From assembly GCA_021793115.1 (NCBI GenBank), contig JAJYTJ010000209.1, positions 1-5,521 of the forward strand: a stretch of DNA of 5,521 nucleotides, read 5' to 3'. Source of the DNA: Actinomycetes bacterium (GTDB lineage: Bacteria > Actinomycetota > Actinomycetes > Actinomycetales > Cellulomonadaceae). Each line of letters opens with the position of its first letter. Position 1 is the first letter of the stretch. Below the pieces are notes generated by a model that was not told the origin of the DNA, did no database searches, and saw only the letters and a program-made list of their open reading frames with translations. The translations under genes were made by a program, and so were the position numbers. This document shows positions 1 through 5,028 of this stretch, piece after piece.

Positions 1-67
1 ACGCGGCAAGCCCAAGCGCGGCCACGGCGGTGACGGCCGTGATCGCAAGGGACTTCCTCGCATTCAT
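1..67 (-). CDS. N-terminus of exported protein, probable sugar ABC transporter substrate-binding lipoprotein (partial)
   Basis: Only the first 22 codons are in the window; the gene continues past the left edge. On the minus strand an ATG at 67-65 opens a typical signal peptide: a short basic start (MNARKS) and then a run rich in Ala, Leu, Val and Thr ending LGLAA. The next codon begins with T, which would fit a TGC cysteine and complete a lipobox LAAC, but T also begins codons for Ser, Phe, Leu, Tyr and Trp. A strong Shine-Dalgarno GAGGAGG lies nine bases upstream. Another ATG at 63-61 is out of frame and gives no signal peptide. Divergence from a LacI regulator and a GH10 hydrolase suggests the binding protein of a sugar importer. 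Export is well supported; the transporter role is inferred from context only. Confidence 0.6.
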   Translation of the reverse strand, partial: MNARKSLAITAVTAVAALGLAA

Positions 68-76
68 CAGTTGTGT

Positions 77-83
77 CCTCCTC
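77..83 (-). promoter_or_regulatory. Ribosome binding site of the exported protein
   Basis: On the minus strand this reads GAGGAGG, nearly a perfect match to the anti-Shine-Dalgarno sequence. It sits nine bases before the ATG at 67-65. It decides the start codon and is the main evidence that the short open frame at the left edge is a real gene. Confidence 0.75.
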
Positions 84-103
84 GTTGAGACCCTGACAGA
101 CGA

Positions 104-126
104 ACCGGCGACCACGCGTCGCCGGT
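104..126 (-). other. Perfect hairpin in the 5' leader of the exported-protein gene
   Basis: ACCGGCGAC and GTCGCCGGT form a perfect 9-bp stem around a 5-base loop. In the leftward transcript it ends about 20 bases before the Shine-Dalgarno sequence and does not sequester it. It could stabilise the message or pause polymerase. There is no U-run, so a classic attenuator is not indicated. A chance hairpin in GC-rich DNA is possible, though nine perfect pairs with a compact loop is notable. Confidence 0.5.
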
Positions 127-256
127 GATCCCGACAGCCGCGACAGGCACCCGGGCATCCTGCCCTCTGATCCTGACTAGCCCTGCCGCGCCCCCGCCGG
201 CGCCGCCGTCGACACCTTCGTCGTCGATGACGGTCGTGCGGTTGCCCGACGGCGCC

Positions 257-286
257 AGAGTGCACCCGGACGGAAAACGGTGTCAA
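257..286 (-). promoter_or_regulatory. Candidate leftward promoter for the exported-protein gene
   Basis: Read on the minus strand, positions 286-281 are a perfect -35 TTGACA. The -10 is weak: TGCACT at a 16-base spacing or CACTCT at 18. The outer bases of operator copy 1 overlap the -35, so a repressor bound there would compete with RNA polymerase. Perfect TTGACA is rare by chance in such GC-rich DNA, and its contact with the operator supports function. The transcription start would lie near 250. Confidence 0.45.
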
Positions 287-287
287 A

Positions 288-301
288 CGTTCTCGATAAC
301 G
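288..301. promoter_or_regulatory. LacI-family operator, copy 1
   Basis: CGTTCTCGATAACG is an imperfect palindrome with one mismatched base pair and a central CG, the usual architecture of LacI-family operators. Flanking bases extend similarity to copy 2 on the right side (AACGATT). It abuts the leftward TTGACA. The adjacent LacI gene is the obvious candidate ligand. Recognition by that protein is inferred, but two matching copies in one divergent region make it strong. Confidence 0.75.
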
Positions 302-423
302 ATTTAGCCACACGTCGAGACCCGCCTCGGGGTGCTGTCAGCCCGTCGTGGAGACGCTCCGCGCGTAGTCTGGCGGGGCGCTCGCCGCTCGCGGCCGCCG
401 GGCGGGAGCCCCGCTGCGGCAAT

Positions 424-437
424 CGTTATCGACAACG
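424..437. promoter_or_regulatory. LacI-family operator, copy 2
   Basis: CGTTATCGACAACG is the second copy of the palindrome, in inverted orientation relative to copy 1. Its better half (AATCGTTATCG) faces left toward copy 1. It covers the TCGACA -35 of the lacI promoter, so binding would shut off lacI and the downstream hydrolase, giving autoregulation. Its centre is 136 bp from that of copy 1. Confidence 0.78.
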
Positions 438-455
438 TTCTCCCGGGGCTATGCT
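429..455 (+). promoter_or_regulatory. Promoter of the lacI-GH10 operon, probably leaderless
   Basis: TCGACA (429-434, five of six bases of TTGACA) and TATGCT (450-455, matching the TAnnnT form common in actinobacterial -10 boxes) are separated by a rather short 15-base spacer. The GTG at 463 lies seven bases after the -10, where transcription would begin, so the message would be leaderless. This explains why no Shine-Dalgarno sequence precedes that GTG. Confidence 0.5.
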
Positions 456-462
456 GCGTCCC

Positions 463-1458
463 GTGGCTCAACGGGTCACGATCACCGACGTCGCCCTAGC
501 CGCGGGTGTGTCGGTGTCGACCGTGTCCAAGGTGATCAACTCGCGCGACGGCGTAGCACGCGAGACGTACGCACGTGTCAGCGCGGTGATCGACGACCTC
601 GGCTACGAGGGCAGTCTCGTCGCGCGCAGCCTGCGCTCCCACAAGACGTACGTCATCGGCGTCCTCGTCGCGGGCTTCGAGCCGTTCAGCGCGGAGATCC
701 TCAAGGGCGCCGCCACGGTCCTCGAGGAGAGCCAGTACGACCTGCTGGCCTACACGGGCGCGCGGCGCGGCGGCGGTGTCGGCTGGGAGCGGCGCTACCT
801 GTCGCGGCTGTCCGGCACGCTCATCGACGCCGCGATCCTCGTCACCCCGACGGTCACGGACGCCGACTCCGACATCCCCGTGGTCGCGATCGACCCCCAC
901 GCGGGCCCGCTCGGCCTGCCCACGGTGGACTCGGACAACCTCACGGGCGGCGCGCTGGCCACGCAGCACCTGCTGGAGCTGGGCCACACGCGCATCGGCT
1001 ACCTCGCCGGCCGACCCGACCTCGAGTCGTCCCGCCTGCGCGAGACCGGCTACCGCAAGGCGCTGGCCGACGCGGGTATCCCTGTCGACGAGGACCTCAT
1101 CCGGATCGGCTCGTACAGCCGCGACGACTCGCACGCGCCGGCCAGCGAGCTCCTGTCGCTGCCGGACCGCCCCACCGCGATCTTCGCCGCCAACGACCTG
1201 TCCGCGCTCGGCATCATCGACGTGGCGCGCCAGATGGGCCTGGAGGTGCCGCGCGACCTGTCGGTGGTGGGCTTCGACGACATCCCGGACTCCGCCCAGT
1301 CGACGCCGCCGCTGACCACGGTGCAGCAGCCGCTACAGCGCATGGGCGCCGAGGCGATCCGCCTGCTGCTCGCACTCCTGGACGGGACGGCGCCCGACCA
1401 GCGCCACGTCCGCCTGCCGGTGTCGCTCGTGCGGCGCGGCTCGAGCGCCCACCTCTGA
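463..1458 (+). CDS. LacI-family transcriptional repressor of sugar metabolism
   Basis: A 331-residue LacI/GalR regulator of normal family length. Residues 6-26 form the helix-turn-helix (TITDVALAAGVSVSTVSKVIN) and residues 51-59 the hinge helix (SLVARSLRS). The rest is a periplasmic-binding-protein-like effector domain with the family hallmarks FAANDLSALG (241-250), VGFDDIP (269-275) and a C-terminal TTVQQP segment (285-290). It should bind the two CGTTATCGATAACG-type palindromes upstream and release them on binding a sugar. GTG at 463 was chosen because it places VTITDVA near the N-terminus as usual and fits a leaderless promoter; ATG at 451 would add four residues but falls inside the predicted -10. 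The GH10 gene follows after 17 bases, so its inducer is probably a xylo-oligosaccharide or related sugar. That ligand is inferred from context. It resembles BxlR/XylR-like actinobacterial regulators, but I cannot name an orthologue. Confidence 0.92.
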   Translation: MAQRVTITDVALAAGVSVSTVSKVINSRDGVARETYARVSAVIDDLGYEGSLVARSLRSHKTYVIGVLVAGFEPFSAEILKGAATVLEESQYDLLAYTGARRGGGVGWERRYLSRLSGTLIDAAILVTPTVTDADSDIPVVAIDPHAGPLGLPTVDSDNLTGGALATQHLLELGHTRIGYLAGRPDLESSRLRETGYRKALADAGIPVDEDLIRIGSYSRDDSHAPASELLSLPDRPTAIFAANDLSALGIIDVARQMGLEVPRDLSVVGFDDIPDSAQSTPPLTTVQQPLQRMGAEAIRLLLALLDGTAPDQRHVRLPVSLVRRGSSAHL

Positions 1459-1463
1459 CCCCC

Positions 1464-1470
1464 GGGGGGA
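1464..1470 (+). promoter_or_regulatory. Ribosome binding site of the GH10 gene
   Basis: GGGGGGA lies in the 17-base gap after the lacI stop and five bases before the ATG at 1476. There is no room for a promoter here, so the hydrolase is most simply translated from the lacI transcript. Confidence 0.6.
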
Positions 1471-1475
1471 CTGTC

Positions 1476-2744
1476 ATGCCCGACGTCGTCGTGCCCTGCC
1501 CGGCCGGCCTCACCCACCGCACCGCGCGGACCGCCGTCACCGTCACCGGCCCGGACGGCCGCCCGCTGACCGGTGCTGAGGTCACCGTCGCGCAGCGCCG
1601 GCACGCCTTCACGTTCGGCAACATCGGCTTCGACCTCGTCGCGCTCGCGAACGACGACCCGGGCGCCGCGGCGGACTACGCGGGCGCCCACCGCCACCTC
1701 GAGCGCCTCGCCGACCTCTGGCTGGACGTGTTCAACACCGCGACCCTGCCGTTCTACTGGCGCCGGTTCGAGCCCGTGCGGGGCCGGCCCGACACCGCCC
1801 GCCTGCGCCGGGCCGCGCAGTGGTTCCGCGATCGTGGCGTGGCGCTCAAGGGCCACCCGCTCGCGTGGCACACGCTCGCACCGCAGTGGCTGCTGCCGCT
1901 GTCCGACGACGAGGTCGAGGCCACGCTGCGGGCACGCATCACGCGCGACGTCACGGACTTCGCGGGGCTCGTCGACACCTGGGACGCGATCAACGAGGCC
2001 GTCATCCTGCCGGTGTTCACCGCGGAGGAGAACGCCGTCACGCGGCTGGCGCAGCGTGAGGGGCGCGTCGGCATGGTGCGGCTGGCGTTCGACACGGCGC
2101 GCGCCGCCAACCCCGGGGCGACGCTGCTGCTCAACGACTTCGACCTGTCGGAGCGCTACGAGCACCTGGTCGAGGAGTGCCTCGCGGCCGGCATCCGCAT
2201 CGACGCGCTCGGGCTGCAGTCGCACATGCACCAGGGCTACTGGGGCGAGGAGAAGACGCAGCGCATCCTCGAGCGGTTCGCGCGCTTCGGCCTGCCGCTG
2301 CACTGGACCGAGACGACGCTCGTCTCCGGGCACCTCATGCCGCCCGAGATCGACGACCTCAACGACTACCAGGTCCCCGACTGGCCCTCGACGCCCGACG
2401 GCGAGGAGCGGCAGGCCGACGAGCTCGTGCGGCACTACCGCACGCTGCTGGCCCACCCCGCGGTCCAGGCGGTCACGTACTGGGGCCTGACGGACGACGG
2501 CGCCTGGCTCGGCGCGCCCGCGGGGCTGGTGCGCGCCGACGGCACAACCAAGCCCGCGTACGACGAGCTGCGCGCGCGCGTCAAGGGCGAGTGGTGGTTG
2601 CCGCCCACCACGGTGCGCACCGACGAGGCCGGCCGGTTCACGCTGGACGCGTTCCTCGGCGACTACACGGTGACCGCCGCCGGCTCGTCGGCCGGAGTGA
2701 CGCTCGCCGCCGGCGAGCCCGCCGTCGAGGCCCGCCTGGCCTGA
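1476..2744 (+). CDS. Cytoplasmic GH10 glycoside hydrolase, probable endo-1,4-beta-xylanase
   Basis: A 422-residue GH10 protein that hydrolyses beta-1,4 links with retention, most likely in imported xylo-oligosaccharides. Visible GH10 landmarks are HPLAWH (127-132), the acid/base Glu174 in WDAINEA, GLQSHM (246-251), the nucleophile Glu279 in HWTETTL and YWGLTDDGAWL (335-345). The barrel spans about residues 40-370. There is no signal peptide, so it should act in the cytoplasm, unlike most secreted GH10 xylanases. The nucleophile context WTETT differs from the common TELD form, marking a divergent subgroup, so substrate may differ from xylan. Residues 20-40 (VTVTGPDGRPLTGAEVTV) and 378-400 (TDEAGRFTLDAFLGDYTVT) look like the two halves of one carboxypeptidase-regulatory-like beta-sandwich separated by the barrel. 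It lies 17 bases after lacI and so is repressed with it. The family is clear; the exact substrate is not. Confidence 0.9.
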   Translation: MPDVVVPCPAGLTHRTARTAVTVTGPDGRPLTGAEVTVAQRRHAFTFGNIGFDLVALANDDPGAAADYAGAHRHLERLADLWLDVFNTATLPFYWRRFEPVRGRPDTARLRRAAQWFRDRGVALKGHPLAWHTLAPQWLLPLSDDEVEATLRARITRDVTDFAGLVDTWDAINEAVILPVFTAEENAVTRLAQREGRVGMVRLAFDTARAANPGATLLLNDFDLSERYEHLVEECLAAGIRIDALGLQSHMHQGYWGEEKTQRILERFARFGLPLHWTETTLVSGHLMPPEIDDLNDYQVPDWPSTPDGEERQADELVRHYRTLLAHPAVQAVTYWGLTDDGAWLGAPAGLVRADGTTKPAYDELRARVKGEWWLPPTTVRTDEAGRFTLDAFLGDYTVTAAGSSAGVTLAAGEPAVEARLA

Positions 2745-2768
2745 CGCCGGCCCCGGAGCGCGATCGGT

Positions 2769-2808
2769 GGCCGGCCCGGACGGGCGGTTCCCGGCGTCCG
2801 GGTCGGCC
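2769..2808. terminator. Bidirectional hairpin terminator between convergent genes
   Basis: Positions 2769-2782 and 2795-2808 pair over 14 bp with a single G-U wobble, around a 12-base loop. It lies 24 bases after the GH10 stop and three bases after the end of the convergent oxidoreductase gene on the minus strand, so one structure can serve both. There is no T-run on either side, as is common for terminators in high-GC actinobacteria. Confidence 0.75.
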
Positions 2809-2811
2809 GGG

Positions 2812-3666
2812 TCAGACGTCTCCGACGGGCGCGTCGTAGTCCCGCAGCGCCTCGGCGAGCGTCACCAGGAGCGGGCGGAGGTCGTCGTCCGGGCTCGGGG
2901 CCAGCACCTGGACCGCCACCTCGTCGGCCCCGGCGTCGAGGTGGGCGGCGAGGCGGTCGGCCACGGTGTCCGGCGTGCCGTGCGCCACCAGCGCGTCCAC
3001 CAGCCGGTCGCTGCCGCCGTCCGCCATGTCCTCGTCCGTGAAGCCCAACCGCCGCAGGTTGGTGCGGTAGTTGACGAGACCGAGGTACGGCGTGCGCACC
3101 TTCGCGCGGCCGATCGCCCGCGCGCGCTCCTGGTCGGCGACCAGCACCGCCTTGTGCTCCGGAGCGAGCAAAGGCCCGTCACCGAGGATCGCGCGCGCCC
3201 GGCGGGTGTGCTCCGGGGTGACCAGGTACGGGTGCGCGCCGGCGGAGCGGTCCCGCGCCAGCGCGAGCACCCGAGGCCCCAGGGCGGCCAGCACCCGACG
3301 GCCGCGCGGCACGCCGTGCTCGTCGAGCACGTCGAGGTAGCGCGAGAGCACCTCGTACGGCTTGCCCCAGCCCGCGGTCGCCTCGGGGTGGCCCGTGCCG
3401 ACGCCGAGCAGGAAGCGCCCGGGGTAGCGCTCCTCCAGCCGGTGGAAGGAGGCGGCCACGGTCGCCGCGTCGTCGCGCCAGACGTTGACGATGCCGCTCG
3501 CGACGTGCAGCTCGGTCGTCGTGCGCAGCGCCGCCTCGGCAGCCATCAAGTCGCCGGTCATGGCGCCGAGCCACAGCCGCGCGAAGCCCGCCTCCTCCAG
3601 CGCGGGCGCCAGCGACGGTGGCAGGTCCGACGACCGGTGCCACACGGAGAACCTGCGGATGTCCAT
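2812..3666 (-). CDS. LLM-class F420-dependent oxidoreductase (MSMEG_4141-like)
   Basis: A 284-residue luciferase-like TIM-barrel protein. It follows the MSMEG_4141-type F420 oxidoreductase pattern (TIGR03620): an N-terminal strand MDIRRFSVW, LWLGA (31-35), ASGIVNVW (56-63), GRFLLGVGTGHPEA (83-96), RRVLAALGP (123-131), GAHPYLVTPEHT (143-154), YLGLVNYRTNLRRLGF (194-209) and a C-terminal HLDAGADEVAVQVL. Length is normal for the group. Members are expected to use cofactor F420 for hydride transfer to a small organic substrate; the substrate is unknown. The ATG at 3666-3664 is preceded by GGGAGGGAA, a good ribosome site six bases away. It lies 80 bases downstream of the membrane-protein gene on the same strand and converges on the GH10 gene. 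No functional link to sugar use is visible. Confidence 0.9.
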   Translation of the reverse strand: MDIRRFSVWHRSSDLPPSLAPALEEAGFARLWLGAMTGDLMAAEAALRTTTELHVASGIVNVWRDDAATVAASFHRLEERYPGRFLLGVGTGHPEATAGWGKPYEVLSRYLDVLDEHGVPRGRRVLAALGPRVLALARDRSAGAHPYLVTPEHTRRARAILGDGPLLAPEHKAVLVADQERARAIGRAKVRTPYLGLVNYRTNLRRLGFTDEDMADGGSDRLVDALVAHGTPDTVADRLAAHLDAGADEVAVQVLAPSPDDDLRPLLVTLAEALRDYDAPVGDV

Positions 3667-3672
3667 GACGTT

Positions 3673-3710
3673 CCCTCCCCCGGGCGCGCCGCTCGGCCCC
3701 TGCCAGCGTA
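3673..3710 (-). promoter_or_regulatory. Candidate promoter -10 and ribosome site of the oxidoreductase gene
   Basis: On the minus strand TACGCT (3710-3705) fits the TAnnnT -10 form, and GGGAGGGAA (3681-3673) is a good ribosome site six bases before the ATG. No clear -35 lies 16-18 bases upstream. The gene may instead be co-transcribed with the membrane protein 80 bases upstream. The ribosome site is well supported, the -10 only weakly. Confidence 0.35.
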
Positions 3711-3746
3711 GGCCGGGGCGAGCTGCGGCGGCCGACTACGCCGGCG

Positions 3747-4781
3747 TCACACGGCCGGTTCGCTCGGCGGGGGCCAGGCCCGGGGCGGGGCGGCCGCCGG
3801 CGGGCCCAGCAGGCGGCCGACGAGGTGCGCAGCGAGCGCCGCGACGAGGCCGGCGACCAGCAGCGTGGCGGCGCCGCGGACGATCCCGCCCGCCAGGGCG
3901 TCGTAGGCGACGACACGCAGCAGCGCCCGCGACCGGTCCAGGCTCGCGGCGCCCGGGTCTCCCGCCGGCCCGCCGAGCCGCGCACGCACCACGGCCAGGA
4001 CCACGAGCAGCACCGCACAGGCCAGTGCCAGCCCGACGCCCGCGCGCAGCGCCGCGACCCGGCGCCGGCGCGCCAGCGCCACGCCGCCGCCGACGAGAAC
4101 GAGGGCCGCGACCGGCAGCCACAGCCCGAGCGCCGCGACTGCACCGTGGCCGGCGGCCACCTGGTCGAGCCCGGGGACCGTCACCAGCTCCACCGCGCCG
4201 TCCACCGGCGGGACCAGGGCCGCGAACGCGTTGCCACGGTCGAGGAGCGCCTGGCGCGCGAGGTCCACCACCGGGCCGACCTGCACCACGAGCGTGTCGC
4301 CGGCCACGACGAGCGGGCCGGTGCCGGCGATCCCGGCCAGCGCGGTGGCGTGCGCGCTGGCCAGCATCTGCCGCCACACCGTGGCGAAGCCCGCGGACGA
4401 GACCACCGAACGGATCTGCTCGTCCACCACCGCGCGGAGCGCGTCGGCCGCCCGGGTGCCGAGCGCGCGGAGCGCCGCGACCGCGGGCGGCGGCAGGCTC
4501 ACGTCCTGCAGCGCCCGCGTCACGACCGCGCCGAAGTCGACCCGCGCGTCGACCGCCGCGATGGCCGTGTCGGCCACGGCGTCCTGCACCCCACGGTCCG
4601 CGGCGAGCGGTGCGAACGTCGCGACGAAGGCGTCCGTGTCCGTCAGCAGCGGGCGCACCTGTGCGGCGACCACCGCCACCGGAGCCAGCACCAGCCCGAC
4701 GACGACGGCCACCGCGGCCGCAACCGACCCGACCCGACGCCACCCGCGCCGCGGTGCGGCGCTCGACACGTCCGTCCCCAC
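3747..4781 (-). CDS. Four-helix integral membrane protein of unknown function
   Basis: A 344-residue protein with no function I can assign. After a short basic N-terminus (RRGWRR) come a membrane helix at about 17-40, a soluble stretch of about 175 residues (41-216), two helices at about 217-236 and 246-266 separated by a basic turn (ARRRRVAALR), and a last helix at about 302-325. The tail is Pro-rich (326-344). By the positive-inside rule the large stretch should lie outside the membrane. Its start LTDTDAFVATFAPLAADRGVQ resembles a conserved opening I associate with actinobacterial membrane proteins. The start is uncertain: GTG at 4781-4779 was taken, but GTG at 4769-4767 has a better-placed GGGGA (five bases) and loses only four residues. 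Codon bias and the clean helix pattern favour this frame over an overlapping Arg-rich frame. The next gene on the strand starts 80 bases downstream. Confidence 0.8.
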   Translation of the reverse strand: MGTDVSSAAPRRGWRRVGSVAAAVAVVVGLVLAPVAVVAAQVRPLLTDTDAFVATFAPLAADRGVQDAVADTAIAAVDARVDFGAVVTRALQDVSLPPPAVAALRALGTRAADALRAVVDEQIRSVVSSAGFATVWRQMLASAHATALAGIAGTGPLVVAGDTLVVQVGPVVDLARQALLDRGNAFAALVPPVDGAVELVTVPGLDQVAAGHGAVAALGLWLPVAALVLVGGGVALARRRRVAALRAGVGLALACAVLLVVLAVVRARLGGPAGDPGAASLDRSRALLRVVAYDALAGGIVRGAATLLVAGLVAALAAHLVGRLLGPPAAAPPRAWPPPSEPAV

Positions 4782-4797
4782 GTCCCACGTCCGTCCC
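4767..4797. repeat. 12-bp tandem direct repeat at the membrane-protein start
   Basis: CACGTCCGTCCC occurs at 4767-4778 and 4786-4797, a 19-base period. On the minus strand each copy reads GGGACGGACGTG, a Shine-Dalgarno-like run followed by GTG. The two GTGs are in different frames because 19 is not a multiple of three. Probably a small local duplication that complicates the choice of start codon. Confidence 0.6.
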
Positions 4798-4805
4798 AGG
4801 TGTGG

Positions 4806-4847
4806 CGGGCCCGGCGCCGCGCGGAGCGGACGCCGGCGCCGGGCCCG
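4806..4847 (-). terminator. Strong 14-bp GC hairpin, probable terminator
   Basis: Positions 4806-4819 and 4834-4847 form a perfect 14-bp, almost all G-C stem around a 14-base loop; the core arm is GGGCCCGGCGCC. There is no T-run. On the minus strand it begins seven bases after a TGA at 4856-4854, the end of a short coding-like remnant, the normal place for a terminator. On the plus strand it follows no gene. It also lies just upstream of the membrane-protein gene and would insulate it from transcription coming from the right. Confidence 0.65.
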
Positions 4848-4853
4848 GCCGGC

Positions 4854-4952
4854 TCAGACGGTGACGAGCGCCTTGGCCTCGAGGCGTGCGAACTCGTCCT
4901 CGGCCGCAGGTCCTTCGCCTGCGACAGTACTGGCGGTCGGGTCCGGCGGCAC
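4854..4952 (-). pseudogene. Possible 3' remnant of a gene with a SHOCT-like C-terminus
   Basis: A minus-strand frame ends in AAEDEFARLEAKALVTV followed by TGA at 4856-4854. The last 17 codons have the high third-position GC of real genes here, and the peptide resembles the second helix of SHOCT modules (pattern T-x-E-E-F-x-x-x-K-A-x-L-L), which often end actinobacterial proteins. A strong terminator-like hairpin starts seven bases later. Upstream the frame runs at once into a small repeat with unusual codons (ACT, AGT, GGA, CCT) and then low-complexity Pro/Ala/Gly. The only nearby start, GTG at 4952-4950, gives 32 residues with no ribosome site. I read this as a gene end cut off by a repeat insertion; a real tiny gene or chance frame is possible. 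Confidence 0.3.
4905..4931. repeat. Small hairpin element resembling a dispersed intergenic repeat
   Basis: CGCAGG and CCTGCG (4905-4910, 4918-4923) form a 6-bp stem around TCCTTCG, followed by ACAGTACT. Translated on the minus strand in one frame, 4909-4932 reads VLSQAKDL. From memory, peptides of this type (LSQAKDL, LSAAKDL) recur in spurious hypothetical proteins, because a short dispersed repeat is translated there. The local composition is less GC-rich than its surroundings. Only one copy is in this window, so repeat status cannot be shown here. Confidence 0.4.
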
Positions 4953-5028
4953 GCCGGGAGCCGCGGCGCCGGGTGCGGTCGTAGCCGGCGCCCGCCGTCC
5001 AGGCCTGCCTCCCGCCTGCCCGCCACCG

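Larger units (their letters stand above)
68..462. other. Divergent control region between exported-protein gene and lacI
   Basis: This 395-base stretch has no convincing gene; small open frames in it have no ribosome site and are not coding-like. It holds, left to right, the leftward ribosome site, a 9-bp hairpin (104-126), a small hairpin GGGCA-TCC-TGCCC (153-165), a leftward TTGACA box (281-286), operator copy 1 (288-301), about 120 GC-rich bases with no clear signal, operator copy 2 (424-437) and the lacI promoter. If the leftward promoter is the one used, the exported-protein transcript has a leader of roughly 185 bases, long for a simple sugar transporter gene. Confidence 0.7.

Noticed and set aside
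125..307. Short open frames of 60 and 81 residues in the divergent intergenic region
   Set aside because: They have no ribosome site, low-complexity Pro/Ser/Ala or Arg content, and overlap regulatory signals.
366..371. TAGTCT as a possible additional rightward -10
   Set aside because: No acceptable -35 lies 15-19 bases upstream, and the promoter at 429-455 is better placed relative to the operator and start codon.
280..462. 61-residue N-terminal extension of the LacI protein from an ATG at 280
   Set aside because: It would cover both operators and the promoter, and would place the helix-turn-helix far from the N-terminus, unlike the family.
1050..2456. Long minus-strand open frame (468 residues) opposite lacI and the GH10 gene
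   Set aside because: It is antisense to two well-recognised genes, is rich in Arg, Val and Gly without any domain, and has the look of a high-GC shadow frame.
3736..4788. Minus-strand 350-residue frame overlapping the membrane-protein gene
   Set aside because: It is Arg/Gly-rich low complexity. The overlapping frame 3747-4781 gives clean membrane helices instead.
3485..4864. Plus-strand 459-residue frame opposite the oxidoreductase and membrane genes
   Set aside because: It is almost entirely Arg, Pro and Ala, with no domain, and lies opposite frames with clear family or membrane patterns.
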